From assembly GCA_031271275.1 (NCBI GenBank), contig JAISWA010000107.1, positions 1 through 16,753 of the forward strand: a stretch of DNA of 16,753 nt, given 5' to 3'. The stretch's first letter is position 1. Each line of letters starts with the position of its first letter. The position numbers were made by a program, and so were the translations under genes. The notes beneath the pieces were generated by a model. The model saw only the letters and a program-made list of their open reading frames with translations, had not been told where the DNA came from and ran no database searches. The stretch is from Clostridiales bacterium (lineage in GTDB: Bacteria > Bacillota > Clostridia > Lachnospirales > WQUN01). Positions 8,320-14,429 of this stretch are shown here, one piece after another.

Positions 8320-9213
8320 ATGGGCGCTTTTGAAATGCGGGAAGCGGCGTTACGTTCAGAACCGGCGCGTGCGGAATCTATGTGCGGCCCCGACCCGAGA
8401 AGGGTGCGGGAAGAATGCATAATCGCGATGAAAGTTTATGATTCCTGCCGGCATCAAGACTGTCTGACACCTTCGGAAATCGGCCCGGCGCGGGCTGCCG
8501 AATGTGTGGACATTTGCGGAGAAATACAAAGGGAAGGCGACATTATAAGGCCGCCTGCCAACGCGGCAACGGTAACCATCGACAACCTGAGGATTAAGCG
8601 AATCATCATCGTCGATAAGCAGCCGTGCCCGTTCAGGCAAGGGTACTGGGACGTGGACATAAAGTTCGTGTTCGATTACCGGCTGACGTTCCGCGAGGTG
8701 GACGGCTGTATCATCACCTGCATACGGGCGAACAGCATTTTCAACATGAAGCAGAGCCTGTTTGGCTCTGTGGGCAGCGAACTGTCCATAGGCACCGACC
8801 TGCTTCGCTCCATAAACGACACGCCCACCTTTGAGGCGGAGCCGTTTATCTGGGTGGAAGCCCGCGCGGTCGCGCTGCACGCCAAAATACACCGCAGGCA
8901 CCACCATCCCCCCCACCGCGACTGCAACGAAGTCGTCGTCGTAGAGGAAGACGAACTGCTTCGCGGCCCCAACGAGGTTTTGGTGACAATCGGCCTGTTC
9001 AGCATTGTCAAACTTTTCCGTATCGTAGACCTTACGGTCGAGTCCAAAGGGTTCTGCATACCCGATGAGTGCGAGGACATTTCCCCGATTAACCCGTGCG
9101 ATTATTTCGACGATCTGGATTTCCCGATGGATATTTTCGCGCCGCCGCAGCGCCCGGAATTTATGGCGGGCGTCAGCTCAAACATCCCCAAGGACGCGAG
9201 GTCGAAATGTTAA
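8320..9213 (+). CDS. Conserved Cys/His-rich clostridial protein of unknown function
   Basis: The protein has 297 residues with 14 cysteines, no signal peptide and no membrane segment. The N-terminal part carries cysteines in EECIIAMKVYDSCRHQDCL (33, 43, 48) and C62/C66. A central beta-rich part (about 83-185) contains CPFRQGYWDVDIKFVFDYRL and SLFGSVGSELSIGTDL. A His cluster (HRRHHHPPH, 191-199) follows, then a second beta region (GPNEVLVTIGLFSIVKLFRIV) and an acidic, aromatic tail (DYFDDLDFPMDIFAPPQRPEF). From memory this layout recurs in unannotated proteins of spore-forming Clostridia, but no function is known to me. The ATG at 8320 has GGGAGG seven bases upstream. It stands alone between a divergent promoter region and a terminator. 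Cysteine content and the promoter would suit a spore-coat or spore-associated protein; that is inference. Confidence 0.85.
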   Translation: MGAFEMREAALRSEPARAESMCGPDPRRVREECIIAMKVYDSCRHQDCLTPSEIGPARAAECVDICGEIQREGDIIRPPANAATVTIDNLRIKRIIIVDKQPCPFRQGYWDVDIKFVFDYRLTFREVDGCIITCIRANSIFNMKQSLFGSVGSELSIGTDLLRSINDTPTFEAEPFIWVEARAVALHAKIHRRHHHPPHRDCNEVVVVEEDELLRGPNEVLVTIGLFSIVKLFRIVDLTVESKGFCIPDECEDISPINPCDYFDDLDFPMDIFAPPQRPEFMAGVSSNIPKDARSKC

Positions 9214-9234
9214 GACGTTTTTAAATTTAAAAAC

Positions 9235-9272
9235 AAAACGGCGCGCCGGGGACATAGCAGGCGCGCCGTTTT
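9235..9272. terminator. Bidirectional rho-independent terminator
   Basis: A perfect stem, AAAACGGCGCGCC (9235-9247) with GGCGCGCCGTTTT (9260-9272), has a 12-base loop and T-rich sequence on both outer sides. It lies between the stop at 9213 (+) and the stop at 9286 (-) and can serve both convergent genes. Confidence 0.92.
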
Positions 9273-9285
9273 TTGCTTTTTTAAT

Positions 9286-9786
9286 TTATGCGGGTATGAG
9301 CGAATCCTTCTTTAAATCTAACGTACAGGCTTCCACCTTTTCCGCGGGGAATTTATTGCCCTTTATTTTTATTACTTCATTGACAATGGACGTTACGTCC
9401 CGGCTCCTTCCGGAAAGAATGGTGTTCGCCACATAATCTGTCGTAGTAATCAATTCCAGTTCCAACGGAGATTTATGGATATATTTTTTAAGCACATCGT
9501 CCACGATTCTTTCCTGCGCGTCGGAAAAAGATTTTTCCGCAGGCTGTTTGACGGAAACCGTATGCGTTGGGCGTGTTGTATCGATTTCAAGATATCCAAG
9601 CGCGTCATATCGGTAGAGCCTGTCGGTTAAGTCGGAGCTGTACGGCCCGTAATAATGAATGGAATAAGTAAGCCCCAGGTTCAAACCCTTACGTTCCATC
9701 AGGTATAACAGTTTTTGAATCATTTTTTTCCCCGGGACAATTTTTTTACAAATTTCTCCAATTACAAATAAAATGTCATCCTCCAT
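9286..9786 (-). CDS. Small YwgA-family protein with a Panacea/SocA-like pattern
   Basis: The protein has 166 residues from ATG 9786, which has AAGGAG seven bases upstream; the frame stays open further upstream, but that would run into the end of the HD gene. Residues 20-51 (KKMIQKLLYLMERKG and then YSIHYYGPYSSDL) match the pattern of B. subtilis YwgA and, more remotely, the Panacea/DUF4065 fold, whose mark is a K-x-x-KLLY helix followed by YGPYS. In B. subtilis, from memory, ywgA lies next to ywfO, an HD-domain dNTPase, which is the same pairing as here. Panacea-domain proteins are known as antitoxins and proteolysis adaptors, but YwgA itself has no proven role that I know of. The gene begins 13 bases after the HD gene ends and is AT-rich for this window. 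The YwgA call is good; the Panacea link is tentative. Confidence 0.75.
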   Translation of the reverse strand: MEDDILFVIGEICKKIVPGKKMIQKLLYLMERKGLNLGLTYSIHYYGPYSSDLTDRLYRYDALGYLEIDTTRPTHTVSVKQPAEKSFSDAQERIVDDVLKKYIHKSPLELELITTTDYVANTILSGRSRDVTSIVNEVIKIKGNKFPAEKVEACTLDLKKDSLIPA

Positions 9787-9799
9787 AATCAAGCTCCTT

Positions 9800-11122
9800 T
9801 TAATCTTCCGTATCTTCACGCACCTCCGACAAGGCGGCATCCGATATATCTTCGCGCGCGTAAATCCGTTGAATATTTATTTTGTCTGTCAAGTTGCTGA
9901 TAATCTGAGATTCATCAGAGATAGTGGTAAAGCGATTTTGTTTTTTGTTCATAATAAGGATTATTTCTTCACTGTCAATTTCATATTTTCGCGGAACTAA
10001 TTTGTGAGGAATCTTGTCTGCCGAGCGGTCCACAAGAAATTTTTCTTCCCCAAACTTCTTTTTCAACCTGCGTTCAATGGACCGGAAATACTTCAGGCTG
10101 TCGCCGTTTGGATGCGTTTTAGTATGATTAACGCATACCCATCTTTGTCGTTTAATGATACGCTCGGCTTCTTTGCATTGATCGGCTTTGGATTTTAACA
10201 ACTCCATTACGCGCGTGTCGTCCCATTGTAAATATTCTTCCGCGTTAACCGTAAACAATCCCTCCGGCAGGCATTGCTTCAAAGCCATCGACAGCATTAT
10301 ATCAAAAAAACGCCGGGTTTTATGGAAATATACTTGAATAAACATAAAATAACGCGCAAGCACAAATTCCTCAAAGGCGTTTATGCCGCCTGAATCTATG
10401 CATAAAATAGGAGCGGCTTCATGAGGCCTTCCGGCTATTACAAGAGACGATATTAAGCGCTCCAAATCAAATTTGCCATACGAAACGCCGCAATACAAGG
10501 AATCTCTCAGTAAATAGTCCATCTTGTCGCAATCAAGCTCGCTGTCTATAAAGGTCCGCAGGAGTGTAAATTCCGAATTCGCGCCTGGGATTTTACCGTT
10601 GTAAATGTCGCATATCATTTCAGGCGTAATGTCATAATCATCGTCAGGCGCATCCTTAGATTTATATTCCCGCCCGATATCTCTTATGATACCCGCTATA
10701 GGCTCAGCCTTTACGATTAGCTCCGTCAAATCCTCGTGTTTATACCGTTCCTTTTTATTCGTGTTCTTAAACGGGAACAAATCTTCCGCCGCGTGGGAAA
10801 AAGGCGCGTGTCCCAAATCATGCGTTAAAGCTATTAAGCGTAAAATCTGCTCAAGCCATTTAATATGCCGGTCATTTTCAACAGGGTCCGCTTTAAATTT
10901 GTAATCCCCCTTAGATGCGGCTGAGTTAAAAGCGCGGGAGGACAGGTGCATCACGCCGAGAGAATGCCCAAATCTTGTATGCTCCGCCCCATGATACACA
11001 TAGCATGTTAACGCCAACTGTTTTATATTGCGCAAACGCTGAAACGGCGCGGAATCGATTATACGTTTTTCGTTATCACTGACTTTAATAAAACCGTGTA
11101 TCGGGTCACGAAACTCGCGCAT
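9800..11122 (-). CDS. HD-domain phosphohydrolase (YwfO/SAMHD1-like dNTPase family)
   Basis: The protein has 440 residues from ATG 11122 (another ATG two codons upstream sits too close to AAAGGA). The N-terminal FRDPIHGFIKV and FQRLRNIKQL are typical of the family. The metal site is seen as H53 (TRFGHSLGV), H101-D102 (LTHDLGHAPFSH) and an aspartate in SELDCDKMDYLLRD (D197), the H...HD...D set. Relatives such as B. subtilis YwfO and human SAMHD1 hydrolyse dNTPs to nucleosides and triphosphate (family knowledge); substrate and regulation here are not shown. The gene starts 12 bases after the amidohydrolase stop and is followed 13 bases later by the YwgA-like gene. Sampled lines have about 32-45% GC against around 70% in part of the neighbouring amidohydrolase gene, so transfer from another source is possible. 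Confidence 0.88.
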   Translation of the reverse strand: MREFRDPIHGFIKVSDNEKRIIDSAPFQRLRNIKQLALTCYVYHGAEHTRFGHSLGVMHLSSRAFNSAASKGDYKFKADPVENDRHIKWLEQILRLIALTHDLGHAPFSHAAEDLFPFKNTNKKERYKHEDLTELIVKAEPIAGIIRDIGREYKSKDAPDDDYDITPEMICDIYNGKIPGANSEFTLLRTFIDSELDCDKMDYLLRDSLYCGVSYGKFDLERLISSLVIAGRPHEAAPILCIDSGGINAFEEFVLARYFMFIQVYFHKTRRFFDIMLSMALKQCLPEGLFTVNAEEYLQWDDTRVMELLKSKADQCKEAERIIKRQRWVCVNHTKTHPNGDSLKYFRSIERRLKKKFGEEKFLVDRSADKIPHKLVPRKYEIDSEEIILIMNKKQNRFTTISDESQIISNLTDKINIQRIYAREDISDAALSEVREDTED

Positions 11123-11134
11123 ACGCATTTTCCT

Positions 11135-12439
11135 TTAATGGGTGATAATTTTTTGGTACCTTCTCGCGTCGAACAGCGCCTTTTCCACGTCGATGGTTTT
11201 ATACTCGCCGTTTTCGTACAGTATTTTCCCCCGGCAGAGGGTCATCGCCACGTCCCGCCCCGTGGCGGAATAGGCAAGCCCCAGTACCGGGTCGAAGCAC
11301 GGCGTAAGCCGGGGGCTGTCGAAATCCATCAGCACCAGGTCGGCGTAATACCCTTCCGCCAAAACCCCGCTTTCGTCGCCCCTGCCCTGCGCCTTTGCGC
11401 CGTTTACGGTCGCCATCCGCAGCGTTTCCAGGGCGGGGGCGGCGGTGGGGTCGTTGGCGGCGTACTTCTGCAAAATGGACGCGATTTTTATTTCCTCGAA
11501 TAAGTCGTGGGAATTGTTCGAAGACATGCCGTCGGTCCCAATCGCCACGTTTACGCCCTTCGCGAGCATCCGCGCCACCGGCGCGACGCCGCTCGCCAGT
11601 TTCAAATTCGAAACCGGGTTATGTACCGCGGTAACGCCGTGCCTCGCGAGGATATCCATATCCTCCTCCGTCGCCCAAACGCAGTGCGCCGCCGTGACGG
11701 GCAAATCGAACACGCCGTGTTCCTCGAACACCCGCGCCGGGGTCTTGCCGTAAGCGGCGACGCAGTTGTCCTGCTCCGTCTTCGTTTCCGAAAGGTGGAT
11801 ATGCAGCCGCAGGCTGTTTTCCCCGGCGAAGTCCGTGACCTGCTTCCACGCCGGGGCGAAGGAGGTGTATACCCCGTGGATGGACGCTTCCGCGCGGATG
11901 CGCCCCCCGGTGTTTACGTGGTAACTTTTCAGCACGTTCAGCGACTGGGCGTACACGCGGTCTTCATGGAAATCATAGGTATCCCTGTCCATCCCGATGA
12001 CCGCGTTGGACACGTTGGCGAGCACGCCTGCCTCGTCCGCCGCCCGGGCGACCTCGTCCATGAAAAAATACATGTCGCTGAACGCCACCGTGCCGGAAGC
12101 GACCATCTCCGCAATGGCAATCTGCGTTCCGGTGTACACGATTTCCGGCGTGAGCTTGCGTTCCGCCGGGAAAATGTGGTTGAACAGCCAGTCCTCCAAC
12201 GCAAGGTCGTTGGCGAACCCGCGGAACAGCGTCATGGCGGCGTGGGTATGGCAGTTGTACAGGCCGGGAATCAAAACCTTGTTGGTTCCGTCAATCACGC
12301 GCCTGGCGGCGGGCGCTAGGGCGGACGCGCCGGTTATCAGCGCGATTTTCCCGTCCTTCACCCCCACTTGGGCGTTATAAAGCACCGGCGCTTCCGGCAT
12401 CATGGTGATGGCGGTTACGTTTTTAAATAATAAATCCAT
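11135..12439 (-). CDS. mtaD: Amidohydrolase of the MTA/SAH deaminase family
   Basis: The protein has 434 residues, the usual length for MtaD. It has an N-terminal beta strip (NAQVGVKDGKIALI), then the TIM-barrel metal ligands H64 and H66 in HTHAAMTLFRG, H215 with E218 in HIHLSE, H252 in AAHCVW and D303 in GTDG. This set marks the cytoplasmic zinc or iron amidohydrolases that deaminate 5'-methylthioadenosine and S-adenosylhomocysteine to the inosine forms. Related members act on other aminopurines or chlorinated triazines, so the exact substrate is inferred. ATG 12439 has AGAGGA six bases upstream. It is the first gene of an operon with the HD phosphohydrolase and YwgA-like genes, a grouping that fits nucleoside and nucleotide handling. 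Confidence 0.88.
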   Translation of the reverse strand: MDLLFKNVTAITMMPEAPVLYNAQVGVKDGKIALITGASALAPAARRVIDGTNKVLIPGLYNCHTHAAMTLFRGFANDLALEDWLFNHIFPAERKLTPEIVYTGTQIAIAEMVASGTVAFSDMYFFMDEVARAADEAGVLANVSNAVIGMDRDTYDFHEDRVYAQSLNVLKSYHVNTGGRIRAEASIHGVYTSFAPAWKQVTDFAGENSLRLHIHLSETKTEQDNCVAAYGKTPARVFEEHGVFDLPVTAAHCVWATEEDMDILARHGVTAVHNPVSNLKLASGVAPVARMLAKGVNVAIGTDGMSSNNSHDLFEEIKIASILQKYAANDPTAAPALETLRMATVNGAKAQGRGDESGVLAEGYYADLVLMDFDSPRLTPCFDPVLGLAYSATGRDVAMTLCRGKILYENGEYKTIDVEKALFDARRYQKIITH

Positions 12440-12474
12440 CGTTATCCTCTTTTCCGGGAAAATAATTTTTCCGC

Positions 12475-12505
12475 ATTATACAATAAAACACACCGCCCAT
12501 GTCAT
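12475..12505 (-). promoter_or_regulatory. Candidate housekeeping promoter of the mtaD operon
   Basis: On the minus strand a perfect TATAAT lies at 12480-12475, with ATGACA (12505-12500) 19 bases upstream as a -35. The spacing is long by one or two bases. Transcription would begin near 12468, about 30 bases before the ATG at 12439. The -35 uses the outer end of the dispersed repeat at 12501-12526. Confidence 0.55.
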
Positions 12506-12526
12506 TCTGAGCGAAGCGAAGAATCT
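12501..12526. repeat. Dispersed repeat of the 'VILSEAKNL' type
   Basis: The bases begin GTCATTCTGAGCG and go on as AAGCGAAGAATCT. This is a widely known short intergenic repeat in many bacterial genomes, recognisable because its translation reads VILSEAKNL. Internally ATTCT and AGAAT can pair around GAGCGAAGCGA, making a small hairpin. Only one copy is seen in this window, so repeat status rests on outside knowledge. Confidence 0.7.
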
Positions 12527-12720
12527 TTACTCACCGCCCATAAAAATTTTTCAAAAAATTATTAGCATTAAATTAGTTCATCAGCAAAAAATTTGATTAA
12601 TAAGTTTTATATGTAAAATACAATAGCAATTAACGCGTAATTCGAGCGCATAACGCATGGCATATAAAATATTTTCAATTTCATTTCCTACTTTCCGCTA
12701 TGTTTTGCGCGCGGCGATGA
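12527..12720. other. AT-rich noncoding stretch between divergent genes
   Basis: This part of the 356-base intergenic region is strongly AT-rich, with short A and T runs, and contains no convincing gene or ribosome site. The frame that crosses the repeat toward 12596 is a by-product of the repeat. The left side holds the repeat and mtaD promoter and the right side holds the promoter of the gene at 12796. It may be an upstream binding region, but no clear operator was found. Confidence 0.5.
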
Positions 12721-12723
12721 GAC

Positions 12724-12750
12724 ACGCCCTCCGGCGCTGTACATATAATA
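12724..12750 (+). promoter_or_regulatory. Candidate sporulation (SigK/SigE-like) promoter
   Basis: AC at 12724-12725, sixteen bases, then CATATAATA at 12742-12750 matches AC-N16-CATANNNTA. TGTACATATA at 12738-12747 is identical to 8201-8210 before the gene at 8320. TATAAT at 12744-12749 could instead be a housekeeping -10, but no good TTGACA-like -35 is seen. The start of transcription would be about 40 bases before the ATG at 12796. Confidence 0.42.
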
Positions 12751-12795
12751 AAGGGTAAGCAACCGCTATTAACCCGGAAAATATAGGAGGCTCTT

Positions 12796-13839
12796 ATGTC
12801 AGATATAACCCTGCCGACGCTCCGCAAAGGGGACAAAGGCGATTCCGTAAAACAAATGCAGCTATATTTAAACGCGAACGGCGCGGCGCTCGCCACCGAC
12901 GGCAGCTTCGGCGCGGCGACGGAAACCGCGGTGGAAACGTTTCAGCAAGCGAAGGGCTTGACGGTTGACGGCGTCTGCGGCGCGTCCACCTGGGACGCGC
13001 TGCTCGATGTGCTGAAGGGCGACGCGCTAACCGTTTCCACAAAACTTGCCTGCGGTATTATTTTTACCAACGAGGGCGGCTACGGAAGCGTCAACGGCAA
13101 CGACAACGGCGCGCTTTCCGTCGGCAAAATGCAGTGGCACGGCAACCGCGCGCTCGCGCTGCTCAAAACCGTCATTGCCAAAAACACGTCGCAGGCGGCG
13201 GCATTGCTTGGCGACGCGCTTTATAATGAAATAGAAAACGCCGCGTCTGCGGCGTGGAGTACGCGCGTAGCCACGGCGGCGGAGGCGAAGGAAATATCCG
13301 CGCTGCTTACCACCCCTGACGGCGAGGCGGCGGAGGACGCTTTGGCGGTAACGGATGTCGGCGTTTACATACAAACCGGGATGGGCTGCGGACTGACCGA
13401 CTGCGGGGCGCTGATTTATTTCGCCGATTTCGCCAACCAGTACGGCACGGCTTCCTCGCTGTTAAAAAGCGTTACCCAAACGGCGCTTCAAGGCGCGGGC
13501 GACGTTGCCGCGATGTTCGACGCCACCAAAGCCGCCACCACCCAGTACATTTCCCGCAGAACTACGGTGTACGACTCGGTCGTGGCGTTGGACTTACCGG
13601 ATTTATACGACCCCTTCGCCGCGCAGGCGCAGCCGGAAGCGCCCGCGCCGGAAGATGTTACGCAAGCGGAAACCACCGTGGACAACGCCGTGGCGGACGG
13701 CTTGATTTCCGACAAAGTTTACTGGCTTAACGTGCTCGCGGGCAAAACCGTCCCCAGCCCCGCGTACATAAAAGCAATCCTGGATAACGCCCACGCGCTG
13801 TGCCATACGGGCCTCGCGGGCGGTTCGGGCGGGCAGTGA
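12796..13839 (+). CDS. Peptidoglycan-binding protein with a putative lysozyme-like domain
   Basis: The protein has 347 residues. Residues 8-70 form a PG_binding_1 domain (LRKGDKGDSVKQMQLYL, then DGSFGAATETAVETFQQAKGL and VDGVCGASTWDAL). Residues about 83-265 form a second domain with TNEGGYGSVNGNDNGALSVG and KMQWHGNRALALL, a pattern that resembles lysozyme-like or chitosanase-like hydrolases, with E93 as a possible catalytic acid. A Pro/Ala/Glu linker (about 273-292) leads to a C-terminal domain (VDNAVADGLISDKVYWLNV, 295-313 and on) like those at the end of clostridial endolysins. There is no signal peptide, so it would have to be released, act inside the spore mother cell, or belong to a phage-like lysis set; no other phage genes are near. 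ATG 12796 has AGGAGG five bases upstream. The hydrolase activity is inferred. Confidence 0.8.
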   Translation: MSDITLPTLRKGDKGDSVKQMQLYLNANGAALATDGSFGAATETAVETFQQAKGLTVDGVCGASTWDALLDVLKGDALTVSTKLACGIIFTNEGGYGSVNGNDNGALSVGKMQWHGNRALALLKTVIAKNTSQAAALLGDALYNEIENAASAAWSTRVATAAEAKEISALLTTPDGEAAEDALAVTDVGVYIQTGMGCGLTDCGALIYFADFANQYGTASSLLKSVTQTALQGAGDVAAMFDATKAATTQYISRRTTVYDSVVALDLPDLYDPFAAQAQPEAPAPEDVTQAETTVDNAVADGLISDKVYWLNVLAGKTVPSPAYIKAILDNAHALCHTGLAGGSGGQ

Positions 13840-13853
13840 ACCGGAACCCGTAT

Positions 13854-13947
13854 GAGCGCGAAACGCCCGCCGGCCTGAAAAAGGGCGGCGGGCGCTCGCA
13901 AATTCCCGTAAATTCTTCGGCAAAAGCCCTTGTCGAAAGCTTTTGCC
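13854..13947 (+). terminator. Two inverted repeats after the peptidoglycan-binding gene
   Basis: The first repeat pairs CGCCCGCC (13864-13871) with GGCGGGCG (13887-13894), with a nested alternative pairing of GAGCG (13854-13858) and CGCTC (13893-13897). The second pairs GGCAAAAGC (13919-13927) with GCTTTTGCC (13939-13947). They begin just after the stop at 13839, as terminators do, but neither has a clear T-run after it, so termination would be weak or need a factor. Confidence 0.4.
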
Positions 13948-13980
13948 TGTGCTAAAATCCTCGCGAGGCCAATAAATAAA

Positions 13981-14156
13981 GACCGCAGCGTCCGTATGGT
14001 GCTTCGAACACCAAACGGCGAAGGAAAGACGTTATAGCAGAACGTCTACGAACACAGATTAACTGCCACTGCGGCTGAGTCAAGTATAACCCGACCACCT
14101 TAGTTTAACAAGGCGCGGCGTTATACGGGCGATACCCGGTTGGTTCCGGTGCGGGT
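13981..14156 (+). ncRNA. Candidate structured RNA or riboswitch, class unknown
   Basis: Three nested pairings form a first domain: CCGCAG (13983-13988) with CTGCGG (14069-14074), enclosing a hairpin CCGT-A-TGGTG/CACCA-A-ACGG (13992-14018, loop CTTCGAA) and a hairpin AGACGTT/AACGTCT (14027-14047, loop ATAGCAG). A second domain pairs GTATAACCCG (14084-14093) with CGG-C-GTTATAC (14116-14126) around a small CCTT/AAGG hairpin. A third can pair ACCCG (14134-14138) with CGGGT (14152-14156). The many exact pairings with unpaired purine-rich joins (GAAGGAAA) look like a structured RNA rather than chance. I compared it by memory with cobalamin, TPP, c-di-GMP, c-di-AMP, RNase P and tmRNA and found no match. 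It lies in the leader region of the surface-protein gene, about 275 bases from its ATG, so it may be a leader element or a separate small RNA. The strand is assumed. Confidence 0.45.
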
Positions 14157-14180
14157 TCTTATCGCGCGGGTTTGTGCATA

Positions 14181-14196
14181 CGTTGAATATTCAACG
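14181..14196. repeat. Perfect 16-bp palindrome
   Basis: CGTTGAAT at 14181-14188 is followed at once by ATTCAACG at 14189-14196. A spacer-free perfect palindrome suits binding by a dimeric regulator better than an RNA hairpin. It lies 234 bases upstream of the surface-protein ATG. Confidence 0.45.
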
Positions 14197-14429
14197 CGTA
14201 GGCGATGACTTGAAAAAGTTTATTTCCGCGCGTTTTTTTGTTGGCCTTTTTTTCACATATACGATGTCGCGTTAAATGGGACATAAATTTTTTCGTTGGC
14301 GGCGGCGCGCGCGCGACGGAAAAATTCATGACCCTTGCGGCGCGACGCGTCATAGAATGACAATCGGGGCGGAATACATAGCCTGCGGCGCAGCGCGTTG
14401 CCCCGAAAAAAAATGAGAGGGAGAAAAGG
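14197..14429 (+). other. Leader region of the surface-protein gene with a hairpin before the ribosome site
   Basis: This noncoding stretch has T-runs (14233-14239, 14247-14253), an alternating GC run near 14306-14316 and a long-range pairing of CGGGGC (14365-14370) with GCCCCG (14400-14405), directly followed by nine A bases and then GAGAGGGAG, the ribosome site of the gene at 14430. No clear -35/-10 pair was found; TAGAAT at 14353-14358 is a weak -10 candidate. The hairpin may protect the mRNA end or affect translation. Confidence 0.35.

Noticed and set aside
11507..12319. Long + strand open frame opposite the amidohydrolase gene
   Set aside because: The minus strand carries all amidohydrolase metal ligands; the + frame has no recognisable domain.
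12402..12596. Small + strand frame reading VILSEAKNL
   Set aside because: This is the well-known false translation of the dispersed repeat at 12501-12526.
13992..14018. Likeness to group II intron domain V (CCGTATG stem)
   Set aside because: The catalytic triad and bulge are absent, and no reverse transcriptase gene lies in the window.
14062..14113. Partial likeness to cobalamin (GCCACTG) and TPP (GGCTGAG) riboswitch cores
   Set aside because: The other conserved blocks are missing or in the wrong order, so neither class can be called.
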